A stretch of 64,000 bases of DNA from JBDTMT01 sp033764095 (GCA_033764095.1 JANRJF010000254.1:12836-76835), one strand, 5' to 3'; counted from the first letter of the stretch, positions 25,743 through 35,514 are shown. Notes: a model not told the origin generated them from the sequence alone. Program-made: numbers and translations.

Positions 25743-27556
25743 GCACCACCGACGAGCAGCGCGAGGCCGACCTCGGCAAGGCCTACGACGCGCGCCTGAT
25801 GCGCCGGCTGTGGGTGTACATCCGCCCGTGGCGCGGCTGGTTCTGGGCCGCCATGCTGTGCCTGCCGCTCACCTCGCTGTGCTCGCTGGCGCAGCCCTAC
25901 CTGCTCAAGGTCGCGATCGACACCTACATCGCACAGGGCGACCGCGCCGGCCTGCTGCGCGTCGGCGGGCTGTACGGCCTGGCGATGATGGTCGAGTTCG
26001 GCTTCCTCTACCTGCAGTACACGCTGATGATGCTGGTCGCGCAGCGCAGCCTGGCGGCGCTGCGGCTCGACCTGGTGGCACACCTGCAGCAGCTGCCGGC
26101 GCGCTTCTTCGACCGCAATCCGGTCGGCCGCCTGGTGACGCGGCTGACCACCGACGTCGACGTGATCAACGAGATGTTCGCCGCCGGCGCGCTGACCATC
26201 CTGATGGACGTCGCGACGCTGTTCGGCATCGTCGGCATCATGCTGGTGATCGACTGGCGGCTGGCGCTGGTGACGCTGGCGGTCGCGCCCGTGGTCGGCG
26301 TCGCGGTGAACTACTTCCGTATCAAGGCGCGCCACACCTATCGCGAGATCCGCGACCGCCTGGCGCGGCTCAACGCCTACCTGCAGGAGTCGCTGGCGGG
26401 CATGACGGTCGTGCAACTGTTCGCCCGCGAGCGGCAGAGCCAGGCGCGCTTCGACGCGCTCAACGGCGACTTCCGCAACGCCAACCATGCCGCCAACATC
26501 TACGAGGCGGCGCTGTTCTCGATCATCGAGGCGGTGAGCTCGATCACCATGGCGGTGATCATCTGGTTCGGCGGCTACGAGATCCTCGCCGGCGCGCTCG
26601 CCTTCGGCACCCTGGTCGCCTTCATCGAGTACATGCAGCGCTTCTTCGTGCCGATCCGCGACTTCTCGACCAAGTACGCGGTCATGCAGTCGGCAATGTC
26701 GTCGGCCGAGCGCATCTTCGAGCTGCTCGACCAGCCGGTGCCGATCGCCAGCCCGGCCGCCCCGCGTCGGCCCGAGGCGGTACGCGGCGGCATCGAGTTC
26801 GAGCACGTGTGGTTCGCCTATCAGGGCGAGGACTGGGTGTTGCGCGACGTCTCCTTCCGCATCGCGCCGGGTGAGAAGGTGGCGCTGGTCGGCCACACCG
26901 GCTCGGGCAAGACGACGATCATCAAGCTGCTCAACCGCACCTACGACGTGGCGCGCGGCCGCGTGCTGATCGACGGCGTCGACGTGCGCGAGTGGGACCT
27001 CGCTGCGCTGCGCCGCCACATCGGCGTGGTCTTGCAGGACGTCTTCCTGTTCAGCGGCTCGGTGGCCAGCAATCTGACCCTCGACCGCGCCGGCGTCGAG
27101 CGCGACGCCGCCGTCGCCGCGGCGGTGACCGTGCACGCCGACCCGTTCATCCGCCGCCTGCCGCGCGCCTACGACGAGCCGGTTCGCGAGCGTGGCAACA
27201 ACCTCTCGGTCGGCCAGCGCCAGCTGCTGTCGTTCGCCCGCGCCCTCGCCTACCAGCCGACCATTCTGGTGCTCGACGAGGCGACCTCCAGCGTCGACAC
27301 CGAGACCGAGATGCTGATTCAGGACGCCCTGCGCCACCTGCTCGCCGGACGCACCGCGCTGGTCGTCGCGCACCGCCTGTCGACCATCGAGCACGCCGAC
27401 CGCATCATGGTGCTGCACGCCGGCGAGCTGCGCGAGAGCGGCACGCACGCCGAGCTGCTGGCGCGGCGCGGGCTCTACTACCGCCTGTACCAGCTGCAGT
27501 ACGCGGCCCGCGCCGGGGCGGCGGCGAGCGCGCCGCGGCCGGCCGCCGCCTCATGA
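25739..27556 (+). CDS. ABC exporter half-transporter, catalytic subunit
   Basis: A 605-residue partner of the preceding gene with the same six-helix plus ATPase layout. Walker A is GHTGSGKTT. Walker B, ILVLDEATSS, keeps the catalytic Glu, but the signature is LSVGQRQL rather than LSGGQ. In heterodimeric exporters the non-canonical signature of one subunit pairs with the non-catalytic Walker B of the other, and that is the combination found here. The start is GTG 25739, overlapping the upstream stop. The 3' end overlaps the aminopeptidase ATG (ATGA). The tail is Ala/Arg/Pro-rich. Confidence 0.88.
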   Translation: MSTTDEQREADLGKAYDARLMRRLWVYIRPWRGWFWAAMLCLPLTSLCSLAQPYLLKVAIDTYIAQGDRAGLLRVGGLYGLAMMVEFGFLYLQYTLMMLVAQRSLAALRLDLVAHLQQLPARFFDRNPVGRLVTRLTTDVDVINEMFAAGALTILMDVATLFGIVGIMLVIDWRLALVTLAVAPVVGVAVNYFRIKARHTYREIRDRLARLNAYLQESLAGMTVVQLFARERQSQARFDALNGDFRNANHAANIYEAALFSIIEAVSSITMAVIIWFGGYEILAGALAFGTLVAFIEYMQRFFVPIRDFSTKYAVMQSAMSSAERIFELLDQPVPIASPAAPRRPEAVRGGIEFEHVWFAYQGEDWVLRDVSFRIAPGEKVALVGHTGSGKTTIIKLLNRTYDVARGRVLIDGVDVREWDLAALRRHIGVVLQDVFLFSGSVASNLTLDRAGVERDAAVAAAVTVHADPFIRRLPRAYDEPVRERGNNLSVGQRQLLSFARALAYQPTILVLDEATSSVDTETEMLIQDALRHLLAGRTALVVAHRLSTIEHADRIMVLHAGELRESGTHAELLARRGLYYRLYQLQYAARAGAAASAPRPAAAS

Positions 27557-28776
27557 GCGGCGGCGAGCGCCGCCTGGCGCTCGCGCTGTTGGTCGGCCTG
27601 TCGCTCGCCGTGTCCGGCTGCGCCACCGGCTACGTGCTGCGTGCCGCCTACGAGGAGGCCGGATTGCTCTGGCGGCGCGAGCCGATCACCGAGGTGTTGC
27701 AGGACGCGACGCTCGATCCAGCCAGCCGCGAGAAGCTCGAGCTGGTGCTGGCGGCGCGCGCCTTCGCCGCCGAGCAGCTCGGACTGAACGCCGGCGGCAG
27801 CTACACGACGTTTGCGCTCGTCGACGGCAACCAGGTCATCCACGTCGTCAGCGCCGCGCCGCGCGAGAAGCTGGTGCCGATCACCTGGTGGTTTCCGATC
27901 GTCGGCGACGTGCCCTACCGAGGCTACTTCGATCGTGCCGACGCCGAGGCGCTCGCCGCCGAGCTGCGCAGCGAGGGCAACGACACGCTGGTGCGGCCGG
28001 CGATCGCCTTCAGCACGCTCGGCTGGTTCGACGATCCGCTGCCGTCGTCGCTGCTACGCCAGGACCAGGCGCGGCTGGCCGAGACGGTGATCCACGAGCT
28101 GACCCACAACACGCTCTACGTGCCCAACCAGGCGGCCTTCAACGAATCGTTCGCCACCTACGTCGGCCTGCGCGGTGCCGAGGCCTTCTTCACCGCGCGC
28201 GGCGACGCGACCCGTGCCGCGCTCTGTGCCGCGCGCACCGCCGACGCGCTGACCTTCTCGGCCTTCCTCGCCGGCGCGTTGGCGCGGCTCGACGCGGCGT
28301 ATGCGCAACCGATCGACGAGCCGGCGCGTCAACAGCTGTTCGTCGAGCTGCAGCGCGACGCGGCGGGCCGGCAGTGGCTGACCAACGAGTACGCGGCGTT
28401 CTGGCGCCAGCCGCTGAACAACGCGATCATCCTGCAGGACCGCGTCTATGCGGATCGACTGGCGGTGTTCGAGGACGCCTATGCGGCGCGCGCCGGTGAT
28501 CTGCGCGAACTGATCGCGGCGGTCGTCGCGGCGCGCGGCTTCGCGCTGCCGCCGGCTCAGGGCTCGATGGCGTCGAGCCGCCGCAGCCCCACCCGCACCG
28601 AGACGATGAGCACCGCCGCGACCAACGCCAGTACGGCGCCGAACGAGAGCGCCACCGAGGTCCACACCGCCGGCGTGATCGGCGCGCCGCGGAAGCGGCT
28701 GTTGAACACCTCGTACATCGGCCAGGCCTCGAACATGACCACCAGGCCGATGAACGACAGGCACAGCACCATGTAG
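27553..28776 (+). CDS. Putative zinc aminopeptidase lipoprotein with antisense C-terminal tail
   Basis: A 407-residue lipoprotein (lipobox VSGC, Cys23). It has the HELTHNTLY zinc motif (His181, Glu182, His185) and a following NESFATYVG (Glu198), the pattern of the putative aminopeptidase family PF10023. It should act in the periplasm or at the outer membrane. It overlaps the upstream ABC gene by 4 nt. From about residue 335 (after GFALPPAQ) the frame continues for 73 residues rich in Thr, Ser and Arg that are wholly antisense to the 3' end of the permease gene. The family-like part ends near 28556, so the tail probably reflects a lost stop codon. Confidence 0.78.
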   Translation: MSGGERRLALALLVGLSLAVSGCATGYVLRAAYEEAGLLWRREPITEVLQDATLDPASREKLELVLAARAFAAEQLGLNAGGSYTTFALVDGNQVIHVVSAAPREKLVPITWWFPIVGDVPYRGYFDRADAEALAAELRSEGNDTLVRPAIAFSTLGWFDDPLPSSLLRQDQARLAETVIHELTHNTLYVPNQAAFNESFATYVGLRGAEAFFTARGDATRAALCAARTADALTFSAFLAGALARLDAAYAQPIDEPARQQLFVELQRDAAGRQWLTNEYAAFWRQPLNNAIILQDRVYADRLAVFEDAYAARAGDLRELIAAVVAARGFALPPAQGSMASSRRSPTRTETMSTAATNASTAPNESATEVHTAGVIGAPRKRLLNTSYIGQASNMTTRPMNDRHSTM

Positions 28777-30326
28777 ACCAGGCCGCCGGCGCTGGCCGCG
28801 ACCTTCGCGGCATTGTCGGCGTCGAGGTTCGGGTAGGTGGCGCCGACCGCGAGGGCGAGCGCGACGATCGCGAACACCATGCCGGCCAACGTCGCCGCCG
28901 ACAGCCACATCATGAACGGCATGACCTGCAGATAGGTGTTGGTCGCCAAGACCAGGATCTCGCCGAAGACCAGCAGCGGCAGCGCGCCGACCCAGAACTT
29001 CGCCCACCACAGCCGCCGCGCCGGCAGCGGCGCGCCCTTCACCAGCCACAGCGCGCGGCCTTCCATGCTGAACGATGGGAAGACGAAGCGCGCCGCCACC
29101 GAGGCGATGACGAACGCGGCGAGCGCGAGGTTGAGGAAGGCGATGACGTTCTTGAAGTAAAAGGTCACCAGCGGGCTGCCGTGCAGCGGCAGCACGCTGA
29201 AGTTGTAGACGTACACCACCACCAGCGCGCCGAGCAGGATCAGTTGCGACCACTGGCTGGTGTCGCGGAAGAAGGTCTTCACCTCCTTGGTGATGAGGAT
29301 GCGGGTCTGACGCGAGAACGGCGTGGTGAGCAGTCCGAGCCCGCGCTCCCACAACGCGCGCTGCGTGAAGCGCGCCTGGCGTCCCTCCTGCGCCTTGGTC
29401 CAACCACGCAGATAGAGGCGCGTCACCACCGCCTCGCAGGCCATCACCGCCACCGCAGCGGTGCTGGCCAGCAGCGCGTAGTAGAAGAGCGGGCTGCCCT
29501 CGCGTCCGCCGAGCAGCGGGAACAACACCTCGGTCGCCCAGGTGCTGGGCAGGAAGCTCGCGTCGGGCGTGCGCATCGCGGCGAGAAACGCGCCGAAATC
29601 CGCGAAGCCTTCCGGGTTGACCAGGCGCTCCGGTCGCACCAGGCGGAAGAGCAGGTAGAGCAGCGCCACCGCCACCACCGACAGCAGCACCAGGATGTCC
29701 TTGGTGCGGCGCGCCGGGAAGACGTTGACCAGCACGGTGGTGGTCATGACGCCGAGCGACGCCGGAATCAGCACGAACGGCGGCAACACCAGCGCCGTGG
29801 CGAGATAGAAGATCGGCCCGCTCCCGTGCACGACGCCGTAGGCGAGAAAGGCGGGCAGCGCGAAGACCAGCAGCATCCACGACGAGTCGATCACCGTCTC
29901 GGCAAGGCGCGCGTGGAACAGGCGGCGCAGCGGGATGGGCGCGGCGACCAGTCGGTCGAGCTCGCGCGACAGGAAGAAGGTCGAGAGCGCGGCGACGATA
30001 TTGGAGAACAGCAGGATCGAGAAGAAGGTGACGAACACCATGCCGAGCAGCTTGTAGGTGAGCACCGGACCGAACTCCGGTACGCTCAGGAAGTAGCTGA
30101 GCGCGCGATGGAAGAAGCCGAAGATGGCGCCGCCGAAGGCGAGCGCCAGCAGCGCGAAGCCGCCGAGCCGCCAGCGACCCTGGCGCGACAGCCGCCGCCA
30201 GCGGTTGCGTGCCGCCATGCGGCGCGGTCCGAGCAGCAGGCGCATGGTGCCGAGCGGATGCTCGGCCGGCGGCCGCTCGACCGCGGCGCCGAGGTCGAGC
30301 AGGCGGGAGGCGCTGCCGTTCGCCAT
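28557..30326 (-). CDS. ABC-2 type exporter, permease subunit
   Basis: A polytopic membrane protein of 589 residues. About twelve hydrophobic segments are arranged as two six-helix halves separated by a cytoplasmic stretch with a TKEVKTFFRDTSQWSQ element. It resembles large ABC-2 permeases that pair with one ATPase. The start is taken at ATG 30326, 5 nt after the ATPase stop; the longer frame upstream is antisense-type shadow of the ATPase gene. It probably forms an exporter with 30332-31093; the substrate is not apparent. The 3' end is overlapped by the convergent aminopeptidase frame. Confidence 0.8.
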   Translation of the reverse strand: MANGSASRLLDLGAAVERPPAEHPLGTMRLLLGPRRMAARNRWRRLSRQGRWRLGGFALLALAFGGAIFGFFHRALSYFLSVPEFGPVLTYKLLGMVFVTFFSILLFSNIVAALSTFFLSRELDRLVAAPIPLRRLFHARLAETVIDSSWMLLVFALPAFLAYGVVHGSGPIFYLATALVLPPFVLIPASLGVMTTTVLVNVFPARRTKDILVLLSVVAVALLYLLFRLVRPERLVNPEGFADFGAFLAAMRTPDASFLPSTWATEVLFPLLGGREGSPLFYYALLASTAAVAVMACEAVVTRLYLRGWTKAQEGRQARFTQRALWERGLGLLTTPFSRQTRILITKEVKTFFRDTSQWSQLILLGALVVVYVYNFSVLPLHGSPLVTFYFKNVIAFLNLALAAFVIASVAARFVFPSFSMEGRALWLVKGAPLPARRLWWAKFWVGALPLLVFGEILVLATNTYLQVMPFMMWLSAATLAGMVFAIVALALAVGATYPNLDADNAAKVAASAGGLVYMVLCLSFIGLVVMFEAWPMYEVFNSRFRGAPITPAVWTSVALSFGAVLALVAAVLIVSVRVGLRRLDAIEP

Positions 30327-30331
30327 CGCGC

Positions 30332-31093
<762 letters not shown>

Positions 31094-31148
31094 CACTCCT
31101 CACCCTGCGCGTCGCTGCCGCAGGGAGCAACTTTCTTGCCCGCCGCGG

Positions 31149-31173
31149 CCCGGCCCGCCGCGCGGCGGCCGGG
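31149..31173 (-). terminator. GC-rich hairpin between the ATL gene and the ABC operon
   Basis: CCCGGC-C-CGCC and GGCG-GCCGGG form a stem of about 10 bp with one bulge and a GCGC loop. It has no T run on either side, so terminator activity is uncertain. Confidence 0.35.
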
Positions 31174-31208
31174 TGCCGTCGGCAAAACGCAAAAGCGTCG
31201 GAGACCCA

Positions 31209-31634
31209 TCATCTGACCGGACTTTTGCCTTTCGCCGCGCGCCGCCGGCGGGCCGGCCGCGCCGGCTCGAACGGTGCCTCGACGCGCAGTCGCACGCGCC
31301 GCTCGCGCCCCGGTCCGCTCCACCGATAGTCGCGCAGCGAGACGCTGCCGGCGCGGAAGCGGATGCCCTCCAACTCGAGCAGCTCGCGTTGCAGGTCGGG
31401 GCGCTCGATGCCGCCGCGGATGCTGATGCGGCCGGCGGCGTTGATCACCCGCTGCCACGGCACGACGTGCAGCAGCGGGCGCGGCAGGTTGGCGAGGGCG
31501 GTGCCGACGGCGCGCGCGGCACGCGGGTGGCCGAGCAGTGCGGCCACCTGGCCGTAGGTGACGACGCGACCGCGCGGCACGCGCCGCACCAGCGCATACA
31601 CGGCGCGGGCGAACTTCGGCGCCGCGGCGACCAT
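31209..31634 (-). CDS. Alkyltransferase-like (ATL) protein
   Basis: A 141-residue protein with the DNA-binding fold of O6-alkylguanine transferases (RVPRGRVVTYGQVAALLG, then GTALANLP). The active-site PCHR is replaced by PWQR (Trp60), which defines ATL proteins. ATLs cannot remove alkyl groups but bind O6-alkylguanine and hand the lesion to nucleotide excision repair. The C-terminal 45 residues are Arg/Pro-rich and not part of the domain. The start ATG 31634 overlaps the stop of the YciI-like gene by one base, so the two are coupled. Confidence 0.85.
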   Translation of the reverse strand: MVAAAPKFARAVYALVRRVPRGRVVTYGQVAALLGHPRAARAVGTALANLPRPLLHVVPWQRVINAAGRISIRGGIERPDLQRELLELEGIRFRAGSVSLRDYRWSGPGRERRVRLRVEAPFEPARPARRRRAAKGKSPVR

Positions 31635-31909
31635 CAGGCGGCGGGAAAGACCTGCAGGAAGGGGTGCACCTCGACGCGCTCGAAGATGCCGTTGACGACG
31701 TAGGGATCGCGGCCGACCAGCTCCCACACCGCGCCGAGCGACTCGGCCTCGATGACGATCAGGCTGCCGGCGCCGTCGGTGAGCGGCCCGGCGAGGCGCA
31801 CCTTGCCGGCCTTCGACAGCGGCTCGAGATGCGCGAGGTGGGCAGGCCGGTGGGTCGGGCGCTTCTCCCTCGCGTCGCGCGCGTCGTGACCGATGATGAC
31901 GAACAACAT
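31634..31909 (-). CDS. YciI-like protein
   Basis: A 91-residue small alpha/beta protein starting MLFVIIGHD, with RPAHLAHLEPL and KVRLAGPLTDGAGSLIVIEAES, the YciI family pattern including the conserved His and Asp. YciI-like proteins are dimeric ferredoxin-fold proteins; most have no assigned activity. AGAAGGAG lies 6 nt before the ATG. A long open frame continues upstream in the same frame, but that is antisense to the DUF3187 and SDR genes. It is co-transcribed with the ATL gene. Confidence 0.8.
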   Translation of the reverse strand: MLFVIIGHDARDAREKRPTHRPAHLAHLEPLSKAGKVRLAGPLTDGAGSLIVIEAESLGAVWELVGRDPYVVNGIFERVEVHPFLQVFPAA

Positions 31910-32008
31910 GTCGGGCTCCTTCTGCCGCGGTGGGGGTGAGCTAGCAGACCGGTGGCGTGTTGCGGAATCGCTTCCCTCTTGTGCGCCGGCTCCGTAGGGT
32001 GCGGGCTC

Positions 32009-33112
32009 ATGCGCGGCGGGGCAGCGGCAGCGTGGCGGGGCGGTGTACGTCTCGCGGTGGGCAGTCTCGCGCTGCTCGCCCTCGGTCGCCCGCTGGCGGC
32101 GCAGCAGTTCGAGTTCCTGCCGCCGGTGCCGACGCGCAACTTCGCCCCGCTGCAGCTCATCTTCCTCAACCCGCCATTCGAGTCGGCTGCCGTCATGCCC
32201 GCCGGCGAGCTGGCGCTGCTGGTGCAGACCAGCGAGAGCAGTGTCATCGCCACCAGCCAGGGAACGGTCGACGCGACGCTCAAGTTCGAGCAGAACTGGA
32301 CCAACTTCGGCGCCCGCTACGCGCCCGCGGACCACTGGGAGGTCGGCCTCGATCTGCCGTTCATCTCCCGCTACGGCGGCTTCATGGATCCGGCGATCGA
32401 CTGGGTCGAGGAACTGTTCGGGCTCAGCAACTCCGAGCGCAGCCTGTTTCCGAACAACACCTTCGGCGGCTACACCGTGTCGCGCAACGGTCAGATGGTG
32501 TTCGACGCCGGCGAGGAGAATTTCCAGCCCGGCGACCTGTCGCTGTCGACCAAGTACGAGCTGTCGCTGCCGCGCGAGTGGCCGCGTCTGGCGCTGCGCG
32601 GCGCCGTGAAGCTGCCGACCGGCAACGTCGGCGCCGCGCTCGGGAGCGGCAAGCCCGACTTCGGCCTCGGCGTCGCCGCCGACTATCTGCCGTGGGAGCG
32701 GCTGATGCTCTACGGCAACATGAACCTCGTGATTCCGGTCGGCCCGATCACCGACGCCTGCCTGACGCTCGACCCGATGTTCACCCAGTCGTTCGCCGCG
32801 CACCTGGCGATCACCCGCGGCTTCGCCGCGATGCTGCATCAAGCGGTGTACACCAGCCCGTACCACGCCGGCTCGCGCATCCTCGACGGCACCGTGGTCG
32901 AGCTCGGCCTCGGACTCGGCTACGCCTGGAACGAGCACTTCGGCACGCAGCTGATGGCGATCGAGAACGTCAGCGGCGTGCAGCAGTCGGCCGACTTCAG
33001 CCTGATGCTCGCGTTCAGTTGGAAGCCGTGGGCGTTGCCACGCGCGCTGCCCGAGGTCGGCCCGCCGCTGCCGCACACCGCGCTGCCGCCGGTCGGCGCG
33101 CCGGCGCCTTGA
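32009..33112 (+). CDS. Outer-membrane beta-barrel protein, DUF3187-like
   Basis: A 367-residue protein with a signal peptide (about residues 1-31, ending PLAAQ). A series of alternating hydrophobic strands ends in aromatic turns, for example HWEVGLDLPFISRYGGF and LMLYGNMNLVIPVG. The N-terminal RNFAPLQLIFLNPP and the barrel-like strands match the DUF3187 pattern. It is probably an outer-membrane channel or lipid-modifying barrel; no catalytic residues are evident. I start at ATG 32009; a GTG at 31952 would put a second hydrophobic Cys-rich segment before the signal peptide. A Pro-rich tail ends the protein. Confidence 0.7.
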   Translation: MRGGAAAAWRGGVRLAVGSLALLALGRPLAAQQFEFLPPVPTRNFAPLQLIFLNPPFESAAVMPAGELALLVQTSESSVIATSQGTVDATLKFEQNWTNFGARYAPADHWEVGLDLPFISRYGGFMDPAIDWVEELFGLSNSERSLFPNNTFGGYTVSRNGQMVFDAGEENFQPGDLSLSTKYELSLPREWPRLALRGAVKLPTGNVGAALGSGKPDFGLGVAADYLPWERLMLYGNMNLVIPVGPITDACLTLDPMFTQSFAAHLAITRGFAAMLHQAVYTSPYHAGSRILDGTVVELGLGLGYAWNEHFGTQLMAIENVSGVQQSADFSLMLAFSWKPWALPRALPEVGPPLPHTALPPVGAPAP

Positions 33113-33166
33113 CCGCCTCGGCGAGCGCCGCGTAGGTAGGCCACTTCGCAAAGAAGGAGCTCGAGC

Positions 33167-34096
33167 GTGGGAGAGATGTTGCGCGGCAAGGTGGCCGTGG
33201 TCACTGGCGCCGGGCGCGGCATCGGGCGCGGGGTGGCGCTCGAGCTGGCCGACCAGGGCGCGCAGGTGGTGGTCAACGACTACGGCGTCGGCCTCGACGG
33301 CCGCGAGCCGAGCAGCGCGCCGGCCGAGGCGGTGGTGGCGGAGATCAACGCCGCCGGCGGCGAGGCGGTGGCGAACGCCAACTCGGTCGCCGAATGGGAC
33401 AGCGCCAAGGCGATCATCGACCAGGCGCTGCGCGACTTCGGCCGGCTCGACATCGTCGTCACCTGCGCCGGCTTCCTGCGCGACCGCATGATCTTCAACA
33501 TGGCGGAAGAAGAGTGGGACGCGGTGATCGGCGTGCACCTCAAGGGCACCTTCAACTGCGTGCGCCACGCCGCGCCGCTGTTCAAGGAACAGCGCGGCGG
33601 CCGCCTCATCACCTTCTCGTCCGGCGCCGGCATGTTCGGCAATCCCGGCCAGGCCAACTACGGCGCCGCCAAGGCGGGTATCAGCGGGCTGACCAAGGTG
33701 GTGGCGCGCGACCTCGGCCGCTACGGCGTCACCGCCAACAGTATCTGTCCCGTCGCGGCGACCCGCATGACGATGACCGAGGCGACGCTGAAGGCGCGCG
33801 AGATCCGCAAGCAGCAGGGCATCGTGCGCGAGGAATCCGCCTTGCGGCAATTGGAGAACCTGACGCCGGAGGACGTCGCGCCAATGGTCGCCTTCCTGGC
33901 CAGCGATTTCGCCGCCAATGTGAACGGCCAGATCTTCCTGTGCGCTGGCACCAGCTACTCGCTGCTGGCACTGCCGCGGGCGGAGAAGACGCTCTACAAG
34001 GAAGGGCGCTGGACGCTCGACGAGCTCGACGCGTTGGTGCCGCAGACGCTGGCCGAGGGGCTGAAGAACCCGGCCCCGCCGAAGCGGGAGGCCTGA
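33167..34096 (+). CDS. SDR-family oxidoreductase, MFE-2-like (first of a pair)
   Basis: A 309-residue short-chain dehydrogenase. The dinucleotide motif is TGAGRGIGRG. The active site has SSGAGMFGNPGQANYGAAK (Ser, Tyr-x3-Lys). The usual NNAG reads TCAG. The region around residues 30-55 and the long C-terminus (about 50 residues after the fold) resemble the (3R)-hydroxyacyl-CoA dehydrogenase domains of peroxisomal multifunctional enzyme 2. It starts at GTG 33167 with AAGGAG 8 nt before; an ATG three codons in is the alternative. The next gene is a close paralog and a MaoC hydratase follows, so an R-specific beta-oxidation or hydroxyacyl-CoA pathway is inferred. Confidence 0.87.
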   Translation: MGEMLRGKVAVVTGAGRGIGRGVALELADQGAQVVVNDYGVGLDGREPSSAPAEAVVAEINAAGGEAVANANSVAEWDSAKAIIDQALRDFGRLDIVVTCAGFLRDRMIFNMAEEEWDAVIGVHLKGTFNCVRHAAPLFKEQRGGRLITFSSGAGMFGNPGQANYGAAKAGISGLTKVVARDLGRYGVTANSICPVAATRMTMTEATLKAREIRKQQGIVREESALRQLENLTPEDVAPMVAFLASDFAANVNGQIFLCAGTSYSLLALPRAEKTLYKEGRWTLDELDALVPQTLAEGLKNPAPPKREA

Positions 34097-34102
34097 GGCG
34101 CC

Positions 34103-35041
34103 ATGGGCAATCGACTGCAGGGCAAGGTCGCGGTGGTGACCGGCGCCGGGCGCGGCATCGGCCACGGCATCGCGGTGCTGATGGCGTCCGAAGGGGCCGC
34201 GGTGGTGATCAACGATCTTGGCGTCAGCCTCGACGGGCAGGGGCGCGACACCTCGGCTGCCGACGAGACGGTGGCGGAGATCAAGGCGGCCGGCGGGCGC
34301 GCCGTCGCCAACTACGACAGCGTCGCCGACTTCCGCGCCGCCGCGGGCATCATCGACACCGCGGTGCGCGAGTTCGGCCGCCTCGACATCCTGGTCAACA
34401 ACGCCGGCATTCTGCGCGACCGCATGATCTTCAACATGAGCGAGGACGACTTCGATTCCGTCATCGCCGTGCACCTGAAGGGCACCTTCAACTGCAGCCG
34501 CCACGCCGCGGTGCGCATGCGCGAGCAGAAGGGCGGCCGCATCATCAGCATGTCGTCGACCTCGGGTCTGTATGGCAATCCCGGCCAGGCCAACTACGGC
34601 GCCGCCAAGGATGGGATCGCCGGTTTCACCCGCGTCATCTCGCGCGACCTGGGCCGCTACGGCATCACCGTCAACGCCATCGCGCCGGCGGCGGCGACGC
34701 GCATGACCGCCTCGGTCGGCGATGCGGCGCGCGCGGCCCGGCAGAAGGCCGGCATCGCCAGCATGGGCGCCGAGGCGCGCACCCTGCTGCCGCGGCCGCA
34801 ACGCGAGCCGGACGACGTGGCGCCGTTCGCCACCTATCTGGCGAGCGACGCGGCGGCCGACATCAACGGCCAAGTGTTCGTGGTCATGGGCGGCATCATC
34901 TCGCTGACCAACTACCCGGCGCCGGTGCGCACCATCACCAAGCCGACGCGCTGGCGGCCCGAGGAGATCGCGGCGCTGTTTCCGTCGACGCTGGGGATGG
35001 ATCTGCTCAATCCGGCGCCGCCGCAGCCGCCCAAGGCGTGA
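34103..35041 (+). CDS. SDR-family oxidoreductase, MFE-2-like (second of a pair)
   Basis: A 312-residue paralog of the preceding gene, 6 nt downstream. The NAD(P) motif is TGAGRGIGHG. NNAGILRDRM is intact, and the active site is SSTSGLYGNPGQANYGAAK. A C-terminal extension (WRPEEIAALFPSTLGMDLL) parallels that of the first copy (WTLDELDALVPQTLAEGL). Tandem duplication followed by divergence suggests two substrates or chain lengths, or a heteromer as found for some MFE-2-type enzymes. It precedes the MaoC gene by 10 nt. Confidence 0.88.
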   Translation: MGNRLQGKVAVVTGAGRGIGHGIAVLMASEGAAVVINDLGVSLDGQGRDTSAADETVAEIKAAGGRAVANYDSVADFRAAAGIIDTAVREFGRLDILVNNAGILRDRMIFNMSEDDFDSVIAVHLKGTFNCSRHAAVRMREQKGGRIISMSSTSGLYGNPGQANYGAAKDGIAGFTRVISRDLGRYGITVNAIAPAAATRMTASVGDAARAARQKAGIASMGAEARTLLPRPQREPDDVAPFATYLASDAAADINGQVFVVMGGIISLTNYPAPVRTITKPTRWRPEEIAALFPSTLGMDLLNPAPPQPPKA

Positions 35042-35051
35042 GGCGACGGCA

Positions 35052-35513
35052 ATGGCGATGCCGCACGTCTGGGGGCGCTATTTCGACGACTTCACCGTCG
35101 GCGAGGTGATCGAGCACTGGCCGGGTCGCACCATCCGCGAAGCGGACGACACCTGGTTCACGCTGCTGACCATGAACACCAACCCGATCCACTTCGACGA
35201 CCACTTCGCCAGCCAATCGCAGCACGGTCGGTGCCTGGTGAACGGCACGCTGGTGTTCGCCGTCGTCGTCGGCATGTCGGTGCGCGACATCAGCCAGACG
35301 GCGATCGCCAACCTGGAGTACGAGTTCGTCCGCCACCTCGGTCCGACCTTTCACGGCGACACGCTCTACGCGTCCTCGGAGATCCTCGAGAAGACCGAGT
35401 CGTCGAAAGGCGACCGCGGCGTGCTCTACGTCGAGACGCGGGGCCGCAACCAGCGCGACGAGCCGATCATGTCGCTGCGCCGCCGCGTCCTGCTGCCGCG
35501 CCGCTCGGCCTGA
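35052..35513 (+). CDS. MaoC-family hydratase with Asn in place of the catalytic Asp
   Basis: A single hot-dog domain of 153 residues. The hydratase-2 signature SGDxNPxH reads TMNTNPIHFD: the catalytic His is kept, but the Asp is Asn. The HGM that follows is NGT. R-specific enoyl-CoA hydratases and mesaconyl-CoA hydratases share this fold. The Asn variant occurs in MaoC-like proteins of uncertain activity. Together with the two MFE-2-like SDRs it would give a split version of the hydratase plus dehydrogenase pair. The acyl-CoA ligase converges 1 nt after its stop, with no terminator between them. Confidence 0.82.
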   Translation: MAMPHVWGRYFDDFTVGEVIEHWPGRTIREADDTWFTLLTMNTNPIHFDDHFASQSQHGRCLVNGTLVFAVVVGMSVRDISQTAIANLEYEFVRHLGPTFHGDTLYASSEILEKTESSKGDRGVLYVETRGRNQRDEPIMSLRRRVLLPRRSA

Positions 35514-35514
35514 G

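Noticed and set aside
31910..34873. Very long upstream extension of the YciI-like frame
   Set aside because: It is antisense to the DUF3187 and SDR genes and has no homology. A good Shine-Dalgarno and ATG exist at 31909.
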